A DNA stretch of 64,000 bases from Orientallactaga sibirica (GCA_036365145.1 JAEOAD010000034.1:20241501-20305500), one strand, 5' to 3'. Counted from the stretch's first letter, positions 37,826-49,575 are shown. Numbers and translations are program-made. Notes: generated by a model from the letters alone, not told the origin.

Positions 37826-38922
37826 AATTATCAAAGAACAAATAAATAATAGTTGATGCTTCAGCATCTACTCAGATGCTTCTACTTCCATTTCATGCCA
37901 AGGTACTGCTATGCATGCCCAATATTATGGTACAAATATCATTCTGTTAATGATGGGACACTCAGGTCATGTGCCATGGTATGGTAACTTGTGTATTCAC
38001 TCTCTACTAATAGTCAGAATCATTCCCAAAGTTGTTTTCTAAAGAAAAGTAGTTATAATAAAATAATATCAAATCATAGTCCCCCAAATCCCAATGATAT
38101 AGACTATTCATTTATAGGGGACTGTCAGAGGTTTATATGTCTACCATTGACACTTGGAGCAGTGTTGAATCTTTCAGATCCTATAGCCAAGATGGCACAA
38201 TAGCTTGTCCTGTTGCATAGCTGTCTCTTGTTCTGGGTTCCACATAAATTAGCAATTTTAAGGGACAAAGTGAGTAGAAGTAACACACCCAAATGAGGAA
38301 TAAGAGACTTGTTATATAATGCTCTTTGTTCAGTAGTAGAACAGGCCAAATGCAACATTCACCTTAGAAGACTGTCTTGACATGCCTCAAATACCTGGAC
38401 CACTAAAAAGGTGCACTAAAATAAAAGGCTCCTGGATTTTATTGCACTTAATTCCCTCCCTCTAACATCAGATGTCTTACCAATATGTCTAGAATAGTTG
38501 CCAGTTCTTAATCTCTAGATATAAATAGCATGTTGAAGGGCAGTTGATAAAGATCCTTACAAATTAAGTTGTGATATTAGGGATGGAGCATTGATATACC
38601 CCTGGGGCCAGACAAGGAAAATATGCTGTTGATCTTTTCAGCTGAAATGAAAATGCTTCTGGTGCTATTTATTAATAGGTATGAAACAGAAAAATCATTT
38701 GCAAGACTAATAGCTACATATAAGGTGCTTGTCATGTGTTAATTTGCTGAAGCAATAAAACTTTATCTGGTATAATAATTATAATTATAGTCAATATCTT
38801 ATTACGTGTGTATTATTTCATTGTCTTCTACTAAGATCCATTCACTTGCACAAGTCAAGTGGATGAGCTGATTGGGATGTATGATACATTGCTAGGCCTG
38901 TGTCTTCCAACTCAATGGTAAC
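36607..38922 (-). pseudogene. ERVL pol relic (integrase, RNase H and reverse transcriptase parts)
   Basis: Minus-strand class III endogenous retrovirus sequence, recognised from its ERVL-type order. Integrase N-terminal region lies at about 36750-37120 (frames at 36750-36989 and 36935-37120, with SNQVDTMTNSV and the C-x-x-C-like ICQY area degraded). RNase H is at about 37200-37450 and reverse transcriptase at about 37850-38920. ERVL pol normally copies and integrates the provirus and is thought to serve MaLR elements too. Stops and shifts are frequent, there is a (TG)n run at 37790-37822, and no LTR was found. The TG repeat and nearby 37560-37840 are only weakly assigned. Confidence 0.7.
37790..37822 (+). 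repeat. (TG)n microsatellite
   Basis: About 16 TG units. Confidence 0.95.
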
Positions 38923-38927
38923 ATTAT

Positions 38928-39317
38928 TACAGCAGACAGCTTCAGGTTTGCTGAGATGAACTTACAGACCAGGCACAGTTATGGAGCAAGGGATTTTATT
39001 TATTGAAGCTTACAGATCCAGGGGAAGTTCCATAATGGCAGAAGAAGTTGGCCTGCCTTCACAGGGCCAAGCAAGAGAAAAAAAACCAACCAGCCACACA
39101 GCACACAGAGCAAAACTACAGCCAAAGGAGTCACACAGCACACTTCAGGAACTCCTGCTAGGCACACTTTGCATATCCTCACAATGGAATCTCAAACCCA
39201 CCACCACACCTTAAGACCTGCCCCCAGTGACATTGCCTCTAGCAAGGTGATTGCAGATGCAAACTATAACTAATAAAACACTGAATATATTGGGGGACAT
39301 ATATTCAAACTACCACA
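38928..39317 (-). repeat. 3' LTR of the young MaLR
   Basis: 390 bp. Reverse of an LTR starting TGTGGTAGTTTGAATATATG and carrying an AATAAA signal (TTTATT at 38997-39003 on +). Confidence 0.93.
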
Positions 39318-39626
39318 TTTCGCCCCTGGCCCCCAATAGATTTAGTTCCTGGCCCCCAATAGATTTATAACTATCACACATTGTAAATTGTATTCAGTCC
39401 AATTTCAAAGGTTCTCACAGTCTTGATCAACTTAAGATAGTGAGTCCTGTAAAAATCAAATAAGTTAAATACTTTCAACATGTAAAGGCACAGAGTAAAC
39501 ATTTTTAACTGGTATAAGGCATAGCAAGGAGAAACTAGAACAATGCAAACTCAACCACCATCAGCAGTCATCAAACTTCTGTAGTTCAAGTTCAATATAA
39601 CCAGAGACTGACAGTCTCCGGGTTTT

Positions 39627-39872
39627 TCAATTCCACCCCTCCAGCTGGGCAGAGTAGCCAGGGAAAACTTTGATCCCACGCCAACATTGCACTACATGGG
39701 AGCCCTTGCATAGCCCTGGTATATCCAAAACATCTTCAGGTCTCCATGCAAACCACGGTCCATCTTCCAAAGGCTCTTCCAGCCTATTCCTGAGGGTCTT
39801 CATGCCCTGCCTCATGCTGTATCTCAGCAGTGGCTCCTGGAACCGTGTGCAATTCATGACCACTCCATGCAT
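39627..39872 (-). CDS. Second MaLR-internal reading frame, function unknown
   Basis: 81 codons from ATG to stop. It contains LRNRLEEPLEDGPWFAWRP and GLCKG. I do not recognise a domain. The 13.5 kb copy keeps 61 open codons aligned to the same frame with clear residue similarity. The product, if any, would come from the MaLR transcript. It may be only a decayed remnant of an ancestral gag-related frame, and nothing shows that it is translated. Confidence 0.35.
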   Translation of the reverse strand: MHGVVMNCTRFQEPLLRYSMRQGMKTLRNRLEEPLEDGPWFAWRPEDVLDIPGLCKGSHVVQCWRGIKVFPGYSAQLEGWN

Positions 39873-40251
39873 TTTTCATGCTTCCAAAACTAATACCAGG
39901 TGTGCAGCACACAGCCATATTCTTAATCCAGGGATGAAATAAATCATAGCCTTGAAAAGCAGGTTCCTTCTCCAGTCAACTCTTTCCAAAAGTTTGCATT
40001 TCTAACAGTCTTTCCTCAGGCATCCTCTCTATTGTTATAATGTAAAGCAGTCAGGCCACCTTCCTTCCATCTTCCTTAAGATTGCTAATGTGTTTGACAA
40101 TAGCAGCTCCAGTAACCTAAAACCAGTCTCAGTGCCTCTAATTTTAACTTGCTTGAGGTTTTCCAACTTAAAATCTTAAAATCTCAGTCCATCATCTTTA
40201 GCCAAGCACATCAGTCCATTAAAAATTTAACCTTGATCAAACTTTTTGGGC

Positions 40252-40518
40252 CTAGATAGTGGAACATAGCCATCCCTTATGCCAGTAGCCCAGTTCCAAC
40301 AAAGTCCTCTGCAGTCTTTCCTTTCCCTTAGAAAGCTCATAAGTCAAGCCTCGAAGTTCAATACTGTTTGCATTTAGCATTCTCAAACTCTCATCAGAAT
40401 AATCCATAAAACTTGGCTTACCACTCCAGAAGTCATCTTCAGTAGCAAGCACCAAATCCATGCCCATTCCCCCAAAACAAAGGTTCCAAAAGATGAATAT
40501 CCACACAGTCAGGTTCAT
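40252..40518 (-). CDS. First MaLR-internal reading frame, signal-peptide-like start
   Basis: ATG at 40518, directly after the primer-binding site, and stop at 40254: 88 codons. Residues 1-25 (MNLTVWIFIFWNLCFGG...) are hydrophobic with a VLA-T step that looks like a signal-peptide cleavage site. Then comes FWSGKPSFMDYSDESL and a basic, amphipathic C-terminal half (KGKERLQRTLLELGYWHKG). The copy at 63.46 kb is about 7 % different in DNA and has the same frame, extended by 4 codons. I do not recognise the family. It could be the first exon-like leader of an ancestral retroviral protein, or chance preserved by youth. Confidence 0.45.
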   Translation of the reverse strand: MNLTVWIFIFWNLCFGGMGMDLVLATEDDFWSGKPSFMDYSDESLRMLNANSIELRGLTYELSKGKERLQRTLLELGYWHKGWLCSTI

Positions 40519-40545
40519 CTCACCCCACTTCTGGTACCACTTTAC

Positions 40546-40929
40546 CATAGCAGACAGCTTCAGGTTCGCTGAGATGAACTTCCAGACCAGGCACAGTTAT
40601 GGAGGAAGGGATTTTATTTATTGAATCTTAGAGATCCAGGGGAAGTTCCATAATGGCAGAAGAAGTTGGCTTGCCTTCACAGGGTCTAGCAAGAGAGAAA
40701 AACCAACCAGCCACAGAGCACACAGAGCAAAACTACAGCCAAAAGAGTCACACAGCACACTTCAGGAACTCCTGCTAGGCACATTTGCATATCTTTACAA
40801 TGGAATCTCAAACCCACCACCACACCTTAAGACCTGTCCCCAGTGACATTGCCTCTAGCAAGGTGATTGCAGATGCAAACTATAATAAAACACTGAATAT
40901 ATTGGGGGACATATATTCAAACTACCACA
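40546..40929 (-). repeat. 5' LTR of the young MaLR
   Basis: 384 bp, about 95 % identical to its partner by hand alignment. Confidence 0.93.
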
Positions 40930-40934
40930 ATTAT

Positions 40935-42300
40935 CATGTTAAGTACATTTTGGAATCCTGCATTGGGTTGTCTAACTTTCCTAGATAGAGGCAGGTCTAC
41001 TGGTTTACACTTTTGCTATCATAAAAACTTCAACTCAACAGTTCAATGGATCAGTTGGAGTTTCTGTCAGTTATATAGCTATACATGTATTCTAATTACA
41101 CATTCTGGAATTGGAGTTACAGAGCCACTGGGTGATCTAAGGGATGTGCTAGACTTGTAGTGAGGCAGGTCTGATCTAAAACACTGCGGATTATCTGACG
41201 GCCATAAGTGCCTGCTCTGATTAGTGGACCACAGATGTTTCCTAGAATTAGTGTCAGTTTGGAGCTAATATGTAACAGAAGCCTTTGAGATACTGATTAT
41301 TTCATTTATTTTCTAGTCTTAGTGGCTTCTACTTGTTGTTACTGCTATGTCAAAGAGCCATAGGTCTTTTTTGTTGTCGTTTATTTTTTGTTTTTTTAGG
41401 TAGGATCTCGCTCCCACCCAGGCTGACCTGCAATTCACTATGTAGTTTCAGGGTGGCCTCAAACTAACAGCAGTCCTCCTAACATTGCCTCCCAAGTGCT
41501 GGCATTAAAAGTGTGCACCACCATGCCTGGCAGGACCATAGGTAAGAGAATGACTAACATTATATATGATATCAGTGTCCTGAGGTCCTTCTGCAAGAGG
41601 ATGTGGGCATGTTTCATTTAAGGATCTTTAACTATAACTAGTTATGATCCTAGAAATGATGGAGGAAATGAGACTTTCTGTTCTGATAACCTCATTTGGA
41701 TTTTTGTTCACATGATATAAACATCTTCTGTTTATGTAGATGAAGTAACACTTTGATTACATTACTATATATTTCACTCTATAAACATATGATCAATAAT
41801 CAACTCTTGTAGGTCTAGAAAGGCCAGGCAATTCTGACTGCTACTTTGATTCTAGTGTGTATTACAGTAATCGCACTGACTTTATTTCAGTAATTTAGTG
41901 TTTGCACTTGTCACCTATCCCCCTGGGGTCCAATTAATCCCATTATGTTTAGCTCTACCAATTCATATTTGATCTAGAAAAAAAATTATAGAGCACAAGA
42001 ATATGCAGGCTTCCCTCAAATTGATTCCTCACAGTTGTGGTGAAAGGCCTGTTTTCAGCCTCCCAGAGTTGGTAAGCAGACACTAAATACCAAATCTACT
42101 ATAGCATTTTAATGGTAACTTTAATCTTTTTCTGTATATTAACCCAAAGCAGGTCTGATATTAACAACTTGCTCATTATGAGCCACATTTTATTCCAATG
42201 AGCCAAACCAGTATAGCCTTTCTTTTCTTGAGCTACAAAATCAATGCAAAATTTCTATTAATGAACACTTATCAGTGATGTGGCCTGATGTGAGTGTTAT
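40935..42300 (-). pseudogene. ERVL pol relic, continuation (upstream pol/pro)
   Basis: Resumes exactly after the MaLR target duplication. It keeps ERVL-type order ('tttctgtcagttatatagctatac', 'ctagacttgtagtgaggcaggtctgatctaaaac', 'agagttggtaagcagacactaaatacc'). In element orientation it lies upstream of the reverse transcriptase. No frame is open for more than 74 codons. The right limit is a guess; resemblance fades after about 42.25 kb. Confidence 0.6.
41376..41531 (-). repeat. B1-type SINE with target duplication
   Basis: Minus-strand B1 starting in a T-rich tail and ending 'caccaccatgcctggc'. The duplication CCATAGGT, within (a)g(c)ccatagg, lies at 41358-41365 and 41535-41542. Confidence 0.9.
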
Positions 42301-43556
42301 GGATCATGAATTGTCTAACCTTAAAAGGTATATGGATTATATTCTAGTTGTGAAAAATAAACCCTAGAAGAATTTGTGCAGGGTACTTACATGCAATACT
42401 ATAAGAAAACAAATAAATATAGGGGGTAGACAATACTATAAGTAGGGAGATCAATCAAGAATCAGTTTCTATGATTCAGTTTAATTTCCTAGGAATGGGA
42501 GTACACAATGTGAAGTCTCTGATGGATCAGTGTCTCAGTTTGAATGGCCTTTGCCACACACATTTCCTCATTTCCTATGTACACCTTCCCAGTTGATCCT
42601 GGAGTGAAATGGTGAAACTGGTATACATCAAGGTCATTGGCCACTCTGATCTCAGAAGGCAGATATTTTTCTTAGGATTTCCTTTGCAACATCAGAAGCT
42701 GTAGACTTGTTAGACTCAAAATAAGTGAACCACCACCACAAGTCAACTTTGATTTAAAGGAAAGGAACTGGCATTGCTCAAAGGTGAGGTCACTGGAACC
42801 AGAGCCTTGATGAAGTTTCTCAGAAAGAAAACATTGTGCTATGTTTGTGTCTCCCTCACATTCCTCTTTCCCTCTCGTCTCACTGCCCGCCACATGTGGG
42901 TTGGCTGCTCCAAAAGACCCTGGGATTGAACAAAAATCATTGAATTTGAAACATGTAAGAGAGTCTTTACAAAACCAAGCAGAAGTCCTCTGCAACTCAA
43001 CACAATTTTCCAAGGAAAAAATACTCTAACATCGATGGAAGAAGGTGACTGAAAGAAAAGCTACGTTTACCTACTACAGAACACAACATGTGGTTTGTGT
43101 TCATAGAATCCACTGCATAATAAAGTAGCCGATTCTCCAGCAGTGAGTCAGAGCCTGGCTGATATAAAACTATGGAGGAAAAAATTTCCTGCAGTTTTAT
43201 GAACAGGCAAAGTATCCAGGATTGTGATTCTATCAATAGGCTGTCAGAATACCTGGGGTTCCTGGTCATCCAACCCACAGAAGTCAGGCAAGACTGCATG
43301 ATTCATTATGCCTTGCTTTAGTTTCAGTTTCTTCTCCTTTAGTGTGTGAGTAAGAACATGTCATTTGCAGGGTTAGTATGAGCATCAGATGTTATACCAG
43401 ATAGGAAAGTGTTTTTAAAGTTATTAGAAGAGTAAGTCTGACTCACTCTCAATTTATATTTATATTGAACACTCACTCTACATCTGCCCTTGTTTGGGGA
43501 TTGAAATACAATGGAGTACATAAACCTGAAAATAATGTCATTTGTTTGTGAAAGTG
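42301..43556. other. Unassigned sequence
   Basis: Frames of 113 and 100 codons exist on the minus strand (42672-43013, 42997-43299) but overlap each other and show no recognisable domain. May contain further decayed ERVL sequence on the left. Confidence 0.35.
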
Positions 43557-43559
43557 AAA

Positions 43560-44345
43560 ATACTGATTTTTTATAGTTGTTCTAAGTGTGTTCTCTTTTA
43601 TTTCTTCTTTTTTTCTTTACTAGTTATGTATATACTCAGTGCATAGACAGCACATGTTGGTACCATCATTAGTCTCCTCCCTGTTCTCCTCCCTGTGAAG
43701 GGACCCTCCTGTTTGGGGATGCCAGATATCTCCATGGGGAATATGGGTTGTGCATTGTGGGGGAAGCCATCAGTTGTGGGGAGGAGGCAATGTCTTTGTG
43801 CAAAATGTCCCAACTTGTGGTTCTAATAATCTTTCTGCCCCCCACCTTCCATGAATTTTTCTGAGCCATGTTTGGTTCATTTTAGGTCTACTCCACTCAG
43901 TGGAATGGAACCCATAGCTAGAACTGGGTAATAAGTCAGAATCATATCCAAAAAATGAGTTAGATCCCCAATATCAAGCTCCCACAAATCTTAGGCTACA
44001 AGAGGGCCTACACCTATTAAATTCTCTCTAACCTAATAATGGGTATCCCATTTATTTGGTGCTGACTTCACTCTCCAATGGAGAATCTGCTTCTCTTTTT
44101 TAGATGGACATAGAACCTGAGGAGAGAACCAGTCCATCGTACCTTACCACCTCCCCAGCTGAAACCACAGAGGAATTGGGGAAATGAGCAAGAGTGTTGC
44201 TTTCTTGGTGAACCTGGTATCAGCACAAGGGTAAAAGAGATAGATACAGAGAACACTCAACTCCTACCAAACCAGAGATACAGAGACACAGAGGCTCCCA
44301 AGACCTCATCACTGAGATACTGATATTTTTACAGTTATAAGTAGT
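43560..44345. mobile_element. L1 3' end with 5' inversion and target duplication
   Basis: 43590-43892 is the minus strand of the last ~300 bp of the L1 3'UTR. 43893-44316 is the plus strand of the immediately preceding ~420 bp of the same 3'UTR. The two parts are contiguous in the source ('ctcatcactga' then 'agtagacctaaaatg'). An imperfect duplication of about 25 bp ('atactgat..ttttatagtt') flanks the whole at 43560-43588 and 44317-44345. This is the classic twin-priming product. Confidence 0.85.
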
Positions 44346-45605
44346 GTTCCTGGTTCCTTAAAGTTGAGTCAGAATTAACATTAGGAGGTAGTTATTTATT
44401 ATCTATCCAAAATTCCTTTCTCCCCTAGTCATCCTATCTCATTGTGACACTCACCAAATTACTCAAAACAAAGACCCATGAATCATCTTTTTTTTTTCTT
44501 TCCTTTACCCTCTTCTTATCTAATCCATAGTGACTACAGCTTCCCTTGCATGATGAATATATCTTGTCATCTCTTATTCCCTATCCAGTTATACTGCTGC
44601 CAATAACATTCAAATATGAGGCATACAATTCTCTCACCTTGCCTATCATGAGAGATTTACTAACTGCTTTTTCTAATTTTCCTGTTATTATCTTCCTTGA
44701 ATTTTCTCCAAAGCTGTCAAAATGGAGCTTTGAAAACCTCTATACCATTTTTTTACTAACTGCCTGGACTTTACACTCCTCAGTGTGGTTATTTATGCTA
44801 TATATAACTTTGCCTGTTTCCAAGCACAGGGAAGACTTATGTCTGCTTCACTTTGCCCTAGGTGCCCTGGATTCACACTGCTCCTCAAGAGAAGGCTTCA
44901 TCCCCAGTCATTTCATGGATGTTTCCTTTCCCTGTAAAGCTCTGCTTCCAGGTCAAGGAGTGGTTTCTTTTTCTTGTCCATCAGCCTTCAGCCCAAATAG
45001 CTCCCAGCTTTGTGAATTTCCTACTTTGCTGTCTTGTGGACACATGACATCATTACCATCACAATTTGAAATAATTTCACCCACTTGCTTGCATCTTTGT
45101 TCTCTTTTTTCAACCATATTAGAAATTCCAGAAGAGCCAAGGCTTTCTATGGTCCAAGTTATGTCCTGTCTCTAACTGCTGACCTCAACAGGTATGATAT
45201 TGAATAGAATCCAGTCCATAGTCAGTATCTTAAGTGCATGAAATTAGTCAGTTATTTCCAGAAAACCACTTTATAGTGCCTTTTAGGTATCAACATAGAA
45301 TAAACTCTGAAAATCTAACCTTCTTTTTGGCAAGAAGTTCTTCCCTGACTGAAAAATATCTAAAATAAAATGTTCAGACATAAATGATAACTCACTGTTC
45401 AGATATGAATTGTGAATGTGTAGAAGGCATGCTTCTCTGAGAAAAATGTGTTTTCCTAAATATGAGTTTTGACTGAACAAGGGTTATAAATCATGGCAAG
45501 ATATTGTGGAATTATAAGCAACTACATGCTGTAGAAGGAAATGGGATGGAAAGTTGTGTATAGATCTGATCTTCTTAACCTGGTAGAAATGTTATTTTAA
45601 AAAAT
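44346..45605. other. Unassigned; longest repeat-free open frame
   Basis: Pyrimidine-rich on the plus strand. A frame at 44546-45175 is open for 209 codons. It is the longest in the window and shows no similarity to the repeats. It has hydrophobic stretches and no recognisable motif. The C/T bias of the strand lowers stop-codon frequency, so chance is plausible. 'ttcttccctgactgaaaaatatctaaaataaa' at 45340-45370 recalls an L2-type relic. Confidence 0.3.
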
Positions 45606-45608
45606 ACA

Positions 45609-45845
45609 GGGCTGAAGAAATGGCTTAGCAGTTAAGATACTTGCCTATGAAGCCTAAGGATCAATGTTTGACTCCCTAGAACCTGGTGAGCCAGATGTAC
45701 AAGATGACATAAGCGCTCAAGGTTGCACATGCGCACAAGGTGGCACATGTATGTGGGGTACAATTAGAGTGGCTGAAGGCCCTAGCATGCCAGATTATCT
45801 GTCTATCTCTGTAGCTGTCTTTGTCTTGCATAAAAATAAAAATAC
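45609..45845 (+). repeat. B2-type SINE, diverged
   Basis: Head 'gggctgaagaaatggcttagcag', duplicated 'cacaaggtggcacatg'-type motif in the body, A-rich tail. Confidence 0.82.
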
Positions 45846-45849
45846 CAAC

Positions 45850-47810
45850 TAGTTCTCAGTGGTAGAAAGAACACAGTCTGAATGCCCCAGTACTTGTTGT
45901 TATCATTTACCAAAACATAGAAATTTATCCAATGGTGGCATTTGTCCTCCCTGGATAAAGGCACATATTCCCATCTTGTGGGTGAGTACAGGTTTTCTAT
46001 GAAGAGGATGCATATCCTCTATCATTAGTGACCCAGGGGAACCATTTTATCCTATTGCTAATGATGAGGCGCATGGTAAGTTTCTAAAGGAGACAAAAGT
46101 CTTATTCCCTCTTTTGAACAGGACAGCCTTTCTAGAATCTAACTTCATGAAGTGTGCAGTAACAGTGAAACACTTGGGAAAGCTCAAGCAGCTAGGGACA
46201 GGAAAGTGCTGGGAATTAATTCCTGCTTTGGAAGAAATTGAGAGTTAGACAGGTAAGCTTAGGTAAGGGACCAACAAGTTGTATCTGACATGTGGATTCT
46301 ATGTGAATCCACTTCCAGTGGCAATTATAAGTTAGTCTTCTGTGATGCATGTCCGTTTTATGATCCCCAATCTATTATTAATGTTCTTTCTCTCTTAGCC
46401 AGGGCAGAAGGCAGAAGTGATGCTAGCTCTGAGGACATTGTGCCATTGGATGTCAGCCTGGCAAGGACCACTGGCAGCCTACAAAGTTAGATGATGTCAC
46501 AACTAAGAGGCAGATGGTGTGGAGGAAATAAGGAAATTGCTCTGCCTACATGTGTTGGAGTGTAACCTGGAAAAGTCTTTTAAATGGCCAAGAGACAGTA
46601 GGTGGGGTAGAGCAACACTTTTTTGGCTATTAAGCTTATTGCAACTAATGCACAATAATTTTGCTACAAAATAAATGTGGCTTACTTTGTAGTAACGATG
46701 TGCATCAGAGGCAAATATCTCACAGAAAGATAAAGGAACACACAGCTGCCCTCAGGGAGCTCTCACTTGGAGTAGCTTCAGTGTCTCTTAGAACACATGG
46801 ATTTCTTCCTGTGCTCCTCCATGAGGTAACCAGTGGGTTTCCTTTTGCAATTTCCATTTTGGAAAATGAGTAAGCTATTCCTTAAGTCCAGCAAGAAATG
46901 AAGAAATGAACATACTAAAGGGGCTTCTGCAAACTACTTCTGCAAAGAAAACATGTTTTTCAGTCTGGAAGGGAAGAGCAAAACACGTGAATTGTACACA
47001 AGCAGCATATAAATCAGCTTCCTAGCCTATTTCTATGTTTTGTTGCACACAGAGATGACTCCATAGGTAGGAAACGAGTGCACCCATAGTCAGCAAGGTA
47101 TTATGCTTCAGTCTCAATTCTCCCCAGTCACTGCTATAAAATCCTTAATTGATTGTTTGAATTTGTATTATGGGAATGACATCCACCATGAGGTCAATGG
47201 AGCATATAGAAAGACCTGTACCCCATGCTTTCTGGGTATTACTACCTGCAGCCCCCTTAGTTCCATAGAATATCTTTATTTCTTACCACCTGATGCTCAA
47301 TGATCCATCTGGCCTCCCCTCTAAGTGCCTGCCCTTTGCCACTCTCTGCCTTCCACCCAGAATGGTAAGGATCCTAGCAGTTCTGATAGTAATGAAAAGT
47401 GGCCTTGTAATTGTTGCCTGGTACCACTTGCAGTGGGAGAGGGGAGCTAAGCATGGCACAAAGTTGGGGAATTGGGGTGAAGCACCCATTCCCTGTTACA
47501 TTTCTGTGAAAGGCATTGTGACATGCAGCAAAGTCACAGCACGGCAGTGTCTCAGTATGAGTCATTGATGGAGACAAACCTCTGCTCCACCAGTGAATAC
47601 GGTATCAGGTATATGCAGGTGCAAAATTTGCCATTATTTAGTTGCTGTCAGTCTCGCTGAGTTGGATCAGTTACCCAAGGAAAGAAAAAGCTAACCTTTC
47701 AGTTTCTAGTTATAGAATTTCAAATCAGCCTAGTAGCTGGTAGGAAGGAGAACAAGGTAGCCAGCACGTGCAATGGTTTGTGGGGCTGGAGGGTGGGCAG
47801 CGGGGCTTGC
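45850..47810. other. Unassigned sequence
   Basis: No gene or repeat recognised. Frames up to 91 codons overlap on both strands at 47.28-47.58 kb without coding signs. Confidence 0.4.
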
Positions 47811-47812
47811 TA

Positions 47813-48178
47813 TATTAGTTACTTTTCTTATTATTATGACTAAATACCTGACAAGAAGCAACTTATGGGAGAAAGGGTTTCTTTTGGTCCCAAGTTTAAA
47901 AAGGGATACATGATGGGGAAGACATGGCAGAGAAGCATGCAACAGCTGGTCACATTGTTTTTGCAGTCAATCAAGCAGCACAGAGAGATGGTACCAACTC
48001 AATTTATCCTATATATTTAGTCCCAGATCCCTGTCCATGGGGTTGTGTCACCCAAATTAGGATAGGTCTTCCCACCTCAATCCAGTCCAAAAAACTCCTG
48101 CACAGTCATGCTGAGGGATTTGTCTCATGGGTGATTCTAGTTCCACTCAAATTGAAAATTAATATTAACCATCACATT
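47813..48178 (+). repeat. Rodent interspersed repeat (RMER-like)
   Basis: Resembles a repeat known from rodents with 'attagttacttttctt..ttatgac.aaatacctgacaagaag', 'gctggtcacatt', 'aggtcttcccacctca' and 'ttaaccatcaca'. The family name is from memory and uncertain. Confidence 0.55.
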
Positions 48179-48234
48179 TGCCCAACGATTATACTACTAC
48201 TTGGAGACATCCAAGCTGAATTACAATAAGAAAA

Positions 48235-49159
48235 TGTTGAGGGCATGTTTTTTATACTTTTTGAATAAAGAGACACATGAATTACATAGATTTGGTTGGA
48301 TCAGTCTTGTGGCTCCTCAGATAATTTCTGCATCATTGCATCTACCTTTTATTTGTCCAAAGAGCCAAGCTGGGACATGATGCCTCAAAGACACTGCCAG
48401 GTCTTAAGCAAAGCCATGGCTGAGAAATTTGTCATAGGGATAGGGGAGGGAATGGAATAGATCTTACGGACAGCTGGAAAGATCTGTCTCCAAACTTTTA
48501 CTTTGGCCAGCTCATTGCATTTTCTAGAAATGGATGGAAGGAGGTCTAGTCAGAGTCTACCTCAAGAAACAAATTTCCACAACTATGTGAAATCAAAGAA
48601 GATTTAGACAATGTGTTTCTTACTGAATTTCTAGGCTTTTAATATTCATTCTTTCCCCTTTCATTCACTAATGAGACAATCTTACACTTTTTACTGGCAG
48701 AATCCTAATCAAGAAATGGGAAAAACATGAACTGTCTTATAGTTCACTCCACAGAGTTTATACATGACAGTATGAGACCTGCACCACCACAGATGGGCTA
48801 GGAAAACCTAACAATAGTGTTGGAACTAACTGTTCAGTGGCCTGACTCAAAAAAATAACCCATTCAAGGATAGCTTTCACCAAATCTGAGTGTTTACTTG
48901 TTCCATTCAGTTGGCGTTCATTTTAATAAACATTAAATATTCCAAGCTCACCTTGTACTTTAAAAGGGATGTTACTGTGTATGGAGTGTCTATGACTTGG
49001 TAGGTGCTCTACATGCAGTTTTTTTTAATGTTCCATGTTCATGTAAACACATTATCAGGGCTACATTTTACAAGTGACAGTGTAAGGGCATGTAGAGAAC
49101 ATGCAGAATTCATATGTAAGACGGATTTTAAGCCTACATTGGTATAACACTAAGCCTGT
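48235..49159. other. Unassigned sequence
   Basis: No feature recognised. Confidence 0.4.
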
Positions 49160-49575
49160 TGTAGTGGGTTAAGTGGAGCCCAAATTTTATCTTCTCCTGG
49201 AGACTGTAAATGTGACTTTATATGGGAAGAGGGTCTTTGCAGATGGGATTATACTATAAATCTTGAAATAAGGCCATGCTAGAATTATCCAAATGGGTCC
49301 TAAGTCTAATGATAAATGTTTTTATAAGAGACAAAAGAAAAAACACAGATGCACCAAGGAAATGTGGAGATAAAGACAGAAATTAGAGTAATGTATCTTA
49401 TAAGCCATGGAATGCCAAGGATTGCTAGCCAGGAGAGAAGCGTGAAATATATTCTCCTACAGAGTCTGCAGAAAGATTCTGCTCTGCTGACACATTGATT
49501 TCAGACTTCTGGCCACCATACCTGAGGATGAATATATATGTCTGTGACAATTTGTTATAGCCTAGATACCAGCCT
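49160..49575 (+). repeat. Old MaLR-type LTR (MLT1/MST-like)
   Basis: Keeps the order 'tgttgtagtgggttaagtgg', 'tgactttatatgggaagagggtctttgcagatg', 'gttttataagaga' and 'ctgctgacacattgatttcagacttctggcc', as in old mammalian MaLR-type LTRs. Single LTR. The precise subfamily is not certain. Confidence 0.5.

Larger units (their letters stand above)
39318..40545 (-). mobile_element. MaLR internal region
   Basis: Carries two short reading frames (40252-40518 and 39627-39872). Near its 3' end a unit of about 25 bp containing 'ctggcccccaatagattta' is tandemly duplicated (about 39324-39370). There is no gag-pol of normal length, as expected of non-autonomous MaLR elements. Confidence 0.88.
38928..40929 (-). 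mobile_element. MaLR provirus, complete, with 5-bp target duplication
   Basis: LTRs at 38928-39317 and 40546-40929 flank 1.23 kb of internal sequence. ATTAT lies immediately outside both ends (38923-38927 and 40930-40934), the 5-bp duplication expected of class III elements. The primer-binding site in element orientation is TGGTACCAGAAGTGGGG, close to the tRNA-Leu(UAA) 3' end. By hand I count about 17 substitutions in about 380 aligned LTR bases (4-5 %), so it is fairly young. It inserted into the ERVL relic, which resumes on the right. Confidence 0.93.

Noticed and set aside
42672..43299. Two overlapping minus-strand frames (113 and 100 codons) as exons
   Set aside because: They overlap in different frames, show no family resemblance, and have no convincing splice sites or coding bias.
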